Source of the DNA: Listeria weihenstephanensis
GTDB taxonomy: Bacteria > Bacillota > Bacilli > Lactobacillales > Listeriaceae
Reading direction: 5' to 3'
NCBI RefSeq assembly: GCF_003534205.1
Contig: NZ_CP011102.1
Span: 2,616,036 to 2,680,035 of the forward strand
DNA length: 64,000 nt
The number at the start of each line of letters is the position of its first letter. Position 1 is the first letter of the stretch. The position numbers were made by a program, and so were the translations under genes. Positions 46,078-55,600 of this stretch are shown here, in pieces. The notes under the pieces were generated by a model. The model ran no database searches and was not told the DNA's origin. It was given only the letters and a program-made list of their open reading frames with translations.

Positions 46078-47076
46078 ATGTGTACAAGTTTTGTTTATCG
46101 TACGAACGGCGACAATCTATTTTTATCTCGAACCATGGATTTTGGCTTTACGCTGGATGCAAAACCAGTGTCTTTACCTCGAGGTTATACTTTCGAATCG
46201 GATGTCGATGGCGCGCGTTACTCGGGAAAATACGCGTTAATCGGAGCTGGTAGAAATTTAGGGAAATATATTTTAGCAGACGGGCTTAACGAACATGGCC
46301 TAGCTTGTGCTTCTCTATATTTGCCAAGTGAAGCGATTTACTCAAAAGATAAAGAACCGGGTAAAACAAATCTGGCTCCACACGAATTTTTACTTTGGGC
46401 GCTGTCCTTTTGTAAAGATATCGACGAGTTAAGAGATGTACTTCCAACAATTCATTTAGTAGATCAAAAAGTGGACCTTCTTGGTATCACGACCCCTCTA
46501 CATTGGATTTTTTATGATAAAGCGGGGAACGTTGCGGTTATTGAGCCAACAGATACTTCCTTCCAATTAACGCTCAAAGAAAACCCAGTTGGCGTCATGA
46601 CGAATACACCTTCCTTAGAGTGGCATTTCCACAATTTAAGTAATTACCTCCACATTGCACCACAGCAAAAATCTTCTACAAAATTTGGTGATTTTGAAGC
46701 ACATCCATTTTCACAAGGTGGCGGAACATTGGGGCTCCCCGGTGGATACACACCTCCTGAGCGATTTGTCCGAGCTGCATACTTAAAAGAAACGATTCAA
46801 GAAGCGAACAATGAGCAAGAAGGCGTTACGAATGTTTGGTACGTTTTAAAAAGCGTTACGATACCTAAAGGCGCCGTTATCAAATCGGATGGCACACCAG
46901 ACTTAACGCAATATACATCATCCATGTGTGTGAGTTCTTTAACATATTATTTCACGCCATATGGCAATCAACGCATTACTGGATGCAAGTTGGACGATGA
47001 TTTTATCAATAACGCACAGACCCCATACGAGTGGGATGTATTGCAAACCGAAGATATTTTATATAAGGAGCGATAA
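46078..47076 (+). CDS. choloylglycine hydrolase / penicillin V acylase family protein (copy 3, divergent)
   Basis: 332 residues with Cys2 (MCTSFVYRT), SRTMDFGF, NEHGLACASLYLPSEA and GVMTNTPSLEWHFHNLSNY. Clearly a paralogue of, but more diverged from, the two nearly identical copies at 44645 and 62171. First gene of a plus-strand operon with gadB (2-base gap), gadC and a YhgE/Pip gene. Ribosome site AAGGAGGAAG. May hydrolyse conjugated bile salts or acyl-amides; the substrate cannot be decided by sequence reading. Confidence 0.88.
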   Translation: MCTSFVYRTNGDNLFLSRTMDFGFTLDAKPVSLPRGYTFESDVDGARYSGKYALIGAGRNLGKYILADGLNEHGLACASLYLPSEAIYSKDKEPGKTNLAPHEFLLWALSFCKDIDELRDVLPTIHLVDQKVDLLGITTPLHWIFYDKAGNVAVIEPTDTSFQLTLKENPVGVMTNTPSLEWHFHNLSNYLHIAPQQKSSTKFGDFEAHPFSQGGGTLGLPGGYTPPERFVRAAYLKETIQEANNEQEGVTNVWYVLKSVTIPKGAVIKSDGTPDLTQYTSSMCVSSLTYYFTPYGNQRITGCKLDDDFINNAQTPYEWDVLQTEDILYKER

Positions 47077-47078
47077 TT

Positions 47079-48491
47079 ATGTTACATGATCGTAGAGAAG
47101 AGAAACATAATCCTAAAATGCCGATTTACGGAAGCTACGCGGAGGATTCTGCTATTGTCAAAACGACGCTGAGGAGAGAGCCGATTGATCCACAAGTAGC
47201 TTATCGCCTAATTTCTGATGAACTGATGGATGAAGGAAATGCACGCCAAAACTTCGCCACTTTTTGTCAAACGTATATGGAACCCGAAGCCGTGAGATTG
47301 ATGAGTGAAACGCTAGAAAAGAATGCGATTGATAAATCTGAGTATCCACAAACGGCCAAACTGGAAAACTATTGCGTCAACGTTTTAGCTGATTTATGGA
47401 GTGTCCAAACAGGCGATGACTTCATCGGGACCTCTACCGTCGGCTCGAGTGAAGCGTGTATGCTGGCTGGTATGGCGATGAAATTCAGATGGCGCAAAAT
47501 GGCTCTTGAAAACGGTTTAGATATTAACACGCAAAGACCAAATCTCATCATCTCTTCCGGCTTCCAAGTTTGTTGGGAAAAATTCGGTGTTTATTGGGAT
47601 GTGGATTTGATTGAAGTTCCTGTTGATCCGAAACACATGAGCATCAATACCGACACGCTGATGGATTACGTCAACGAGTATACAATCGGTATTGTTGGTA
47701 TTTTAGGTATCACGTATACTGGTAAATTCGATGATATCGAAAAAATCAATCATTTAGTGGATGCGTACAATAAGAAGAGCAAATGGCACGAACTCGTTAT
47801 CCATGTCGATGGCGCAAGTGGTGCAATGTTTACACCGTTCGTGAATCCTGAATTACCTTGGGATTTCCGTCTCAAACATGTTGTTTCTATCAATACATCC
47901 GGTCACAAATACGGACTTGTTTATCCAGGTATTGGTTGGATACTTTGGAAAGATAAAAAATATTTACCAGAAGAACTTATTTTCGATGTGAGTTATCTCG
48001 GCGGTCACATGCCAACCATGGCGATCAATTTCTCTAGAAGTGCCAGTCAAGTTATTGCACAATATTACAACTTCTTACGGCTCGGCTTCGATGGTTATCG
48101 TGGCATTCATGAAAGAACAAAGAAAGTAGCACTATTCTTAGCCAAAGCGCTTGAAGAAACAGGACTTTTCGAAATTTATAATGACGGCGCGAACCTTCCA
48201 ATCGTCTGCTATACGCTAAAAGCTGATACCGACAAGGAATGGACGCTGTACGATTTAACGGATCGCTTGCAAATGAAAGGCTGGCAAGTACCGACTTATC
48301 CACTACCAAAAGATATGGAGGATGTTTTAATCCAACGCTATGTATGCCGGGGTGACTTAGGTTTCAACGTAGCAGAGGAATTTGTTGCAGATTTAAATGA
48401 AGCCGTTGAAGAATTAGATAAAGCAAGAATTTTGGCGCCAAAAGATGATTCCAAAGACGGTAAGAAAGAAACAAGAGGATTTACGCATTAA
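47079..48491 (+). CDS. gadB: glutamate decarboxylase (copy A)
   Basis: 470-residue PLP enzyme converting glutamate to GABA and CO2 with consumption of a cytoplasmic proton. Visible: STVGSSEACMLAGMAMKFRW, HVDGASGAMFTPFV, and the PLP lysine in SINTSGHKYGLVYPG; C-terminal tail ends GFTH, the region that gates activity by pH in family members. Coupled to the hydrolase upstream and to the antiporter downstream. Confidence 0.94.
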   Translation: MLHDRREEKHNPKMPIYGSYAEDSAIVKTTLRREPIDPQVAYRLISDELMDEGNARQNFATFCQTYMEPEAVRLMSETLEKNAIDKSEYPQTAKLENYCVNVLADLWSVQTGDDFIGTSTVGSSEACMLAGMAMKFRWRKMALENGLDINTQRPNLIISSGFQVCWEKFGVYWDVDLIEVPVDPKHMSINTDTLMDYVNEYTIGIVGILGITYTGKFDDIEKINHLVDAYNKKSKWHELVIHVDGASGAMFTPFVNPELPWDFRLKHVVSINTSGHKYGLVYPGIGWILWKDKKYLPEELIFDVSYLGGHMPTMAINFSRSASQVIAQYYNFLRLGFDGYRGIHERTKKVALFLAKALEETGLFEIYNDGANLPIVCYTLKADTDKEWTLYDLTDRLQMKGWQVPTYPLPKDMEDVLIQRYVCRGDLGFNVAEEFVADLNEAVEELDKARILAPKDDSKDGKKETRGFTH

Positions 48492-48500
48492 ATTGTGATG

Positions 48501-48536
48501 GATCACGAAAAGCATCCACGCTTTTCGTGGTCTTTT
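48501..48536 (+). terminator. intercistronic hairpin between gadB and gadC (copy A)
   Basis: GATCACGAAAAGC / GCTTTTCGTGGTC (one wobble) with a 6-base loop and T5, ten bases after the gadB stop and inside the gadB-gadC gap. A canonical terminator shape; it probably attenuates gadC expression or stabilises the gadB transcript. Confidence 0.8.
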
Positions 48537-48561
48537 TAAAATTTAGAAAGGGGTTTTTCAA

Positions 48562-50064
48562 ATGGCTGGGAAAAAGGAGTTAACACTATTTGGCTTTTTC
48601 GCAATCACCGCATCGCTGTTTATAACCGTTTATGAATATCCAACCTTTGCTACATCTGGATTTAAACTAGCCTTCTTTCTCATATTTTGTGGCATACTCT
48701 GGTTTTTGCCGGTAGCACTCTGTTCCGCAGAAATGGCAACCGTTAAAGGCTGGCAAGAAGGAGGTATTTTCACTTGGGTGGGGAAGACGCTCGGTGAACG
48801 CTACGGTTTCGCGGCGATTTTCTTCCAATGGTTTCAAGTGACCGTCGGATTTGTCACAATGATTTATTTTATTCTCGGGGCGCTATCCTATGTTTTTGAC
48901 TATAAAGCTTTAGAATCCGACCCCTTAATCAAGTTTTTAGGTGTTGTTATTATATTTTGGATTTTAACCTTCATTTCACTCGGAGGAACAAACAGAACGG
49001 CGAAAATCACCAAACTTGGCTTTATTTTCGGTATCACACTTCCCGTTATTTTAATGTTTATCCTCGCTATTTTTTACTTTGCAAATGGAAATCCGATTGA
49101 AGTGAAATTCACGATGGATAATTTCATCCCTAAGGCTACCGATTTTTCAGCGCTTGCGATTTTTATCCTCGCATACATGGGCGTTGAGGCTTCCGCACCG
49201 CATATCAATGAGATGAAAAACTCGAAACGTGACTATCCAATTGCCATGATTTTAATTGTCATCGTTGGTATCGGACTCAGCACACTCGGCGGTCTTTCCG
49301 TTGCATCGGTCGTTCCAGCAAACGAGTTGAGCCTAAGTTCTGGTGTCGTGCAAGCCTTCGAAAAACTGATTTTGCAAAATGGAGACGGCTTGACGTGGCT
49401 TGTAAAAGTGCTCGCCTTCCTAGTTGCATTCGGCGTTATGGGACAAGTGAGTTCCTGGATTGTCGGACCAACATCGGGTATGTATACGGTCGCTCAAAAA
49501 GGCGTTATTCCTAAAAAACTAGCTAAAACCAATAAAAATGATGTACCAGTTGTCCTCATCGGCATCCAAGGTATCATCGTAACTGGCTGGGCAGCAGTCC
49601 TAACATTTGGCGGCGGTGGAAATAATGTATCCTTTTTAACTGCCATCTCGTTAACCGTTGTCATCTATTTAGTCGGCTACGTCCTCTTTTTCCTAGGTTA
49701 CCTCGTCTTAGTACTCAAGAAAAAGAACTTGGAGCGTACTTTCGAAATTGGTGGCGGTCCATTTGTCAAAATACTCATCGCTTGTATCGGATTAGCCATC
49801 TCCGTACTCGCAATCGCTTATTCATTCGTACCACCTTCCAGCTTAAAACCCGATGAATACGAATCGTATAAACATATTTTATCCATCAGCCTTGTTTTAA
49901 CAACCGTTTTACCGTTCGTCATCTACATGTTCACCGCGCCGGACAATCAACTCCATTTAAAAGAATTGAAACACTTGGATAGTTCAAAAATCGATAAATT
50001 CACGCATCCAATAGGACGTGTGAGAACCGAGTTCAGTAAAAAAGAAAAAACTGGGGGTGAGTAA
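48562..50064 (+). CDS. gadC: glutamate/GABA antiporter (copy A)
   Basis: 500-residue APC-superfamily exchanger with twelve membrane segments: TLFGFFAITASLFITVYEYPTFA at the start, LAYMGVEASAPHINEMKN (family helix 6 region), and a cytoplasmic C-terminal tail of about 45 residues that in the family acts as a pH plug. Imports glutamate and exports GABA, completing GAD acid resistance. Ribosome site AAAGGGG. Confidence 0.92.
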   Translation: MAGKKELTLFGFFAITASLFITVYEYPTFATSGFKLAFFLIFCGILWFLPVALCSAEMATVKGWQEGGIFTWVGKTLGERYGFAAIFFQWFQVTVGFVTMIYFILGALSYVFDYKALESDPLIKFLGVVIIFWILTFISLGGTNRTAKITKLGFIFGITLPVILMFILAIFYFANGNPIEVKFTMDNFIPKATDFSALAIFILAYMGVEASAPHINEMKNSKRDYPIAMILIVIVGIGLSTLGGLSVASVVPANELSLSSGVVQAFEKLILQNGDGLTWLVKVLAFLVAFGVMGQVSSWIVGPTSGMYTVAQKGVIPKKLAKTNKNDVPVVLIGIQGIIVTGWAAVLTFGGGGNNVSFLTAISLTVVIYLVGYVLFFLGYLVLVLKKKNLERTFEIGGGPFVKILIACIGLAISVLAIAYSFVPPSSLKPDEYESYKHILSISLVLTTVLPFVIYMFTAPDNQLHLKELKHLDSSKIDKFTHPIGRVRTEFSKKEKTGGE

Positions 50065-50065
50065 C

Positions 50066-52552
50066 ATGAAAATGATAAAAGCGGAGTGGAAAAACTTATT
50101 GCAAAATAAAGTCTTGCTCATATCCTTTATCGCCATCCTTACGATCCCAATCCTCTATGCCAGCTTCTTCTTGAAATCCGTATGGGACCCGTATCAACAA
50201 ACGAGCCATTTACCAGTTGCCGTTGTGAACGAAGATCAAACCATTACGTATCAAGGTCAGAAAGTCGATGTTGGTGATCAGCTTACCGCGCAACTAAAAA
50301 AGAATCATAACCTAGACTGGGATTTCGTTTCTGCAGATGAGGCACAAAAAGGCATGAAAGATTTGAAATATTATTTAGTCGTCAAAATCCCGAAAGACTT
50401 TTCAGCAAATGCCGTTACATTAGTCGACCAAAAACCTAAAAAAATGAACCTCACATACGAAACAAACGGCTCGCTTAACTTTATCGCAGAGGAAATCGGG
50501 GAAATCGGCATTCGTGAAGTCGAATCACAAGTCAGTAACCAAGTGACGGAAGCTTACGGCGAAGCACTTGTAAAAGTCGCAGATAAGATTGGCGGCGGTA
50601 TGGAACAAGCTGCGAGCGGTGCGAACCAAATTGATCAAGGAACGAAGAAACTTGGCGCTGGTAACACCGAAATTACTGATAATTTAAATAAACTCGCTTC
50701 CAGCACAGTTACTTTTTCAGGCGGCATGAATCAATTACAAAACGGCCTAGTTACCTACACAAACGGCGTTAGCGAACTCGATACTGGCGCCAATAAACTG
50801 TATACCGGTTCCAGCCAACTTGAGAACGGCATCAACGAACTATACGGTAATATCCCAGCCCTTGAAAGCGGCACCTCGCAACTCCAAAGCGGGATGACAC
50901 AACTTTCTGCAGGTTCTACAAAATTAGAACAAGGACTCCGTGAACTACAACAAAATCTCGATGCACCCACTGCCAAGCAAAAAATTCAGGAACTCCAAAG
51001 CGGGATGAACGAATTTGAGCAAGGTTTGAATTTACTAAACAGTAAAGTAAATAATCCCGAAATCGATAACTTGGAAGCAAAAATTAAGAGCTTCTCCCCT
51101 GTTTTAAATCGGATTGAGAATAATCTTTCAGACCTTGAAACCGCGCTTAGTCCCAGTGGTCAGCAACAATATCTAGACCAAATGACTGCGCAAGTAAACG
51201 GTACGAGCCTTACGCCAGCCGAGAAGCAAACATTGATCGACAACATCACTCAAATTTTCAATCAACAAGTGAGCGATCATCAAGGATTACTCACCGACAT
51301 GAGAAGCGATATCAATCTCGTGTTAAATGATTTAGAAGAAATTCCGAAAGGCTTAGCGGCTGTGCAACAATTGCAGGGCGGTGTATCCGAACTCACAACA
51401 GACTTCCCGCAAATCCAAAATGGAACGAATCAACTCGTCGGTTCCCTTAATACTATCTCAAGCGCGGTAGGAACTTCCGGAAATCAAAATACTTTACTAG
51501 GCGGCGCAACAGCCTTAAATGCTGGCATCACTCAAGCAGCTGGCGGCGTAAACGAACTAAATGCCAAAGTTCCCGTTTTAGCAGCCGGTGTTGGCAAATT
51601 AGATTCCGGAAGTAAGCAACTAAATAGCGGCACGGCACAACTTGTCGCTGGAACGAATAAACTAAACGAGAACAGCCCAGAACTTTTAAGCGGTGCGAAT
51701 AAACTGGCAACTGGCTCCGATGAATTGGAATCTGGCTCAGCGAAACTCGCCACTGGTTCCCAAACACTCGGGCAAGGCATCACCCAACTAGAAAATGGTT
51801 CTGGTGAATTGGCAACTAAATTAGGCTCAGCAGCAACTGATTTCAGTGATTTAAACATTACAAAAGACAACATCAACATGCTCGCTTCACCGGTTAAACT
51901 AGACTCCAAACCATACAGCGTCGTAAAAAATTACGGTCAGGCATTAGCGCCATACGTGATGTCCCTCGCTTTATATGTTGGCTGTCTCGTTCTGAACTTT
52001 GTTTTCCCAATTCGAAAAGTATCGATGTTGGAGCAAACAAGTACAGCTTGGTGGGCCAGTAAAGTAAGCATCGGATTATTTGCCGCGATAGCAATGGCCA
52101 TTGTCCAAGTAAGCATCATGCTCCTACTAGGACTGCAGGTAGATAATGTCTTCGAGTTCTATCTGACGGCACTCGTCACCGTCCTCGCTTACATGGCACT
52201 CATCATGTTCCTAGCGATGGCGTTCGATAATCCAGGACGCTTCGCCGCGATGATCCTACTCATCATTCAACTTGCCGGTGCGGGAGGAACATTCCCTATC
52301 CAACTTACGAACTCGTTCTTTGAAGCGATTCATCCATTCCTACCAATGACCTACTCCATCTATGCATTCCGGGAGGCAATCACAGGCGGAATCGGCACGA
52401 ACCTCTTCACGCAAAGCCTCACGATTTTGTTCATTATCTTCATCGTCTTCAATGCGCTTCTGTGGCTCGCGATGAGAATTCTTCAGAAAAAACATCTCGA
52501 TGGTATCTCGCAGTTGGATAATAATCAGGAGCTACAAGGATTAGAAAAATAA
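50066..52552 (+). CDS. YhgE/Pip-type membrane protein
   Basis: 828 residues. One N-terminal membrane segment (VLLISFIAILTIPILYASFF), an extracellular domain of about 600 residues rich in heptad-like GxxQLxxGxxxL repeats (ELDTGANKLYTGSSQLENGI), and five or six C-terminal membrane segments of ABC-2 type. Matches YhgE/Pip (phage infection protein) proteins, related to the T7SS protein EsaA. The ATG at 50066 is preferred to the GTG at 50057, because GGGGGTGA then forms its ribosome site one base after the gadC stop. Co-transcribed with gadC; its role in acid resistance is unknown. Confidence 0.85.
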   Translation: MKMIKAEWKNLLQNKVLLISFIAILTIPILYASFFLKSVWDPYQQTSHLPVAVVNEDQTITYQGQKVDVGDQLTAQLKKNHNLDWDFVSADEAQKGMKDLKYYLVVKIPKDFSANAVTLVDQKPKKMNLTYETNGSLNFIAEEIGEIGIREVESQVSNQVTEAYGEALVKVADKIGGGMEQAASGANQIDQGTKKLGAGNTEITDNLNKLASSTVTFSGGMNQLQNGLVTYTNGVSELDTGANKLYTGSSQLENGINELYGNIPALESGTSQLQSGMTQLSAGSTKLEQGLRELQQNLDAPTAKQKIQELQSGMNEFEQGLNLLNSKVNNPEIDNLEAKIKSFSPVLNRIENNLSDLETALSPSGQQQYLDQMTAQVNGTSLTPAEKQTLIDNITQIFNQQVSDHQGLLTDMRSDINLVLNDLEEIPKGLAAVQQLQGGVSELTTDFPQIQNGTNQLVGSLNTISSAVGTSGNQNTLLGGATALNAGITQAAGGVNELNAKVPVLAAGVGKLDSGSKQLNSGTAQLVAGTNKLNENSPELLSGANKLATGSDELESGSAKLATGSQTLGQGITQLENGSGELATKLGSAATDFSDLNITKDNINMLASPVKLDSKPYSVVKNYGQALAPYVMSLALYVGCLVLNFVFPIRKVSMLEQTSTAWWASKVSIGLFAAIAMAIVQVSIMLLLGLQVDNVFEFYLTALVTVLAYMALIMFLAMAFDNPGRFAAMILLIIQLAGAGGTFPIQLTNSFFEAIHPFLPMTYSIYAFREAITGGIGTNLFTQSLTILFIIFIVFNALLWLAMRILQKKHLDGISQLDNNQELQGLEK

Positions 52553-52626
52553 ATACGATCATGCAAAATTTGATTAGACCATGCAAACCGATTCTATCAA
52601 TCAAACTCTATTCTATGTACACCAAA

Positions 52627-52654
52627 ATATCCACCCGTTCACACGGGTGGATAT
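52627..52654. terminator. convergent terminator
   Basis: Perfect 12-bp stem ATATCCACCCGT / ACGGGTGGATAT with a TCAC tetraloop, between the YhgE gene and the convergent surface protein gene. Short T tracts on both exits. Confidence 0.78.
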
Positions 52655-52674
52655 TTCATGTATGGAGGCTATTA

Positions 52675-55600
52675 TTATTCTGTGATTGTTACTGTTTTTT
52701 GCGTTAGTAATACATTTTTAGCATCGTAGCCGTACACGATAACTGTGTCAGTAGTTTGGATTTTTTTATCTAGTACGTAGAATTTATACGTACCGTTTGC
52801 CGCAATCGTTCCACCATAGTATTTTGTACCGTTGATAGAAATTGCTAGTTTACTCATGTCTCCTTCAAACGTTCCTGTGATGTTGCTTGCACCAAGTTTG
52901 TAATTTGCTCCTGTGATTTCAGATAACGTTGTTGTGATTTTAACTGGTTGTGATCCGATTAGATTATTATTGGCGTCATAGAAGTTGATGATAACTTCCG
53001 CGTTTGCGTTTTTGATTTTATCTGCTGCGAAGAATTTCACGTTGCCATCTTTAACATCGCCGCCCCAATATTTCGTGCCATCTACTACAATACCAACTTT
53101 TGTGATTTCTGGGTCGTTATAGGTTGCTGTCACGTAGTTGTCACCGATTTTATAGTCAGCAACTGTTATTTTAAGTGGTGCTACAACTTGAACTGGAAGT
53201 GATTTTTGGATTTGCTTGCTTGCGTCGTATAAGTTTACCACAACGACATCGCCTGCTTTAAGGTTTTTATCGCCAACGTAAAACTTGATTTTGCCGTCTT
53301 TAGCTTCGCCGCCGTAGTATCGTTTGCCATTGATGTCTATGCTTAGACCAGTGACAGCGCCAGTGTAAGTTCCTGTAATGTAAAGATTGCCTTCTGTATA
53401 TTTAGTAACTACGCCAGAAATTGGGTTACGCGCATTAAGCTGTGCTTGGGCTTTATCTAGTTGTGCTTGTAATTCTGCTCGTTTCGCAAGGTCTTTGACA
53501 GCATCAATCACTTTTTGGGTATTGCCGATAGCTACTTGATTCGTTGCATCTTTGATTGTCCCGTTGACATCGCTGTTATTGAATAGATCCTTGACGCTAT
53601 TTGCAGCAGCTTCTTGACGTGCTTTTTCTGCTGCCTCTTCATTTTTCGCTGTTAGCAAGCTTTGTGCTTTGTCTAAATCTGCTTGTAATACTGCTTTCTT
53701 CGCTGTATCTTCCACTGCATCGATTGCTTTTTGTGCATCGTCAATGGCAGTTTGAGTTGTTGTGTCTTTAATAACATCTGATGCGGGGTTATCATTTTTA
53801 AACAGTTCATTGACTGCTTTTTCGGCTGCTCTTTCTGTCGCTGTGCCTTCATTTTTCGCGTCTAGTAATTCCTTGGCTTTGTCTAGATCTGCTTGCAATT
53901 CGTTTTTCTTCGTTGTGTCTTTCACTGCGTCGATTGCTTTTTGCGCGTCATCGATTGCTTTTTGGTTTGTTGTGTCTTTGATTGCACCTGATTCTGGGTT
54001 GTTATTGTTGAACAATTCGTTGACTGCTTTTTCAGCTGCTTCTTCTTTTGCTTTCTCTTCTGCTGCTTCGTTTTTCTCTGCCAACAATTCTTTCGCTTTA
54101 TCTAGATCTGCTTGCAATTCGTTTTTCTTCGTTGTATCTTTCACTGCGTCGATTGCTTTTTGCGCGTCATCAATTGCTGTTTGGTTTGTTGTGTCTTTGA
54201 TTGCACCTGATTCTGGGTTGTTATTGCTGAACAATTCGTTGACTGCTTTTTCAGCTGCTTCTTCTTTTGCTTTCTCTTCTGCTGCTTCGTTTTTCTCTGC
54301 CAACAATTCTTTCGCTTTATCTAGATCTGCTTGCAATTCGTTTTTCTTCGTTGTATCTTTCACTGCGTCGATTGCTTTTTGCGCGTCATCGATTGCTTTT
54401 TGGTTTGTTGTGTCTTTAATTGCACCTGATTCTGGGTTGTTATTGTTGAACAATTCGTTGACTGCTTTTTCAGCTGCTTCTTGTTTTTCCTTCTCTGTTG
54501 CTGCTGCTTCATTTTTTGCGTCTAGTAAGTCTTGTGCTTTATCTAAGTTTGTTTGTAACTCATTTTTCTTCGCTGTGTCTTTCACTTCGTTAATTTCTTT
54601 TTGCGCGTTATCAATTGCTGTTTGTGTGGTCGTATCTTTCACTGTTCCTGTACTTGGTTTATTATCTGTGAATAGTTCATTCACTGCTTTTTCCGCGGCT
54701 GTTTGTTTTGCTAGGTCTGCCAAAGCTTCTTCTCTAAGTTTCAATAATTCTTTTGCTTTGTCCAAGCTAGCTTGATATTCAGCCTTCTTAAGTGGGTCTC
54801 TTACAGCATTTACTGCTAGTTGTGCCTTATCAATAGCTACTTGATCCGTCGCCTCTAAAATAACGTTCATGGCTGGGTTATAACCTACAAATAGCTCATT
54901 GACTGCTTTTTCGGCGGCTGTTTGTCTTGCTTGTTCAGCCAGTGCTTCTTGTCTTGCAACATACAAATTCGCTGCCTTATCATAAAGTCCTTGTAATTCT
55001 GCTTTTACTGTTGGGTCTTTTACTTTATCAAGCAAATTTCCAGCAATCGTAATATCAGCAAGGGTTACAGCTGGTTTAAGCATGTTTGTGGCTGGATTAT
55101 TAGCTAGGAATAACTCATTTAGTGCTTTTCTTGCTGCTTCTTGATTTGGCAAATCGGCTGCGGCAGTGTTTCTGTCGTTTAGTAATTGTTGTGCTTTATT
55201 TAGATTTAGTTGCAATGCTGCTTTTTTTGTTGCATTCTTCACCTGATTGATTAAGTTTTGTGCGGCATTGATCGATGTTTGGTTCGTTGTTGCTAAAATA
55301 GAATTTGTAGCTGGGTTGCTCAATGTAAATAAATCATTGACTGCTTTTTCCGCATTTGCTTGTCTTGCTGCCTCTGCTTCTTCCTCATTTCTTGCGTTAA
55401 GCAAATTAACTGCTTTCCCATAAATAGATTCTAATTCCGCTACTACTGCTGGGTCTTTTACATCCTTAATTAATTGATACGCATTAAAAATAGCCATAAA
55501 ATCTGTGCTTGGTTTAAGCACGTTTGATGTATGATTATTACCTACGAATAAATCATTAAATGCCTTTCTTGCTGCCTCTTGTCTTGCCAAGTCTTCTGAT

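Noticed and set aside
53762-54775. 337-codon plus-strand ORF opposite the repeats of surface protein 2
   Set aside because: It is hydrophobic Ser/Ala/Phe repeat text produced by the antisense of the 73-residue repeats, with no ribosome site; the minus-strand frame carries the signal peptide and domains.
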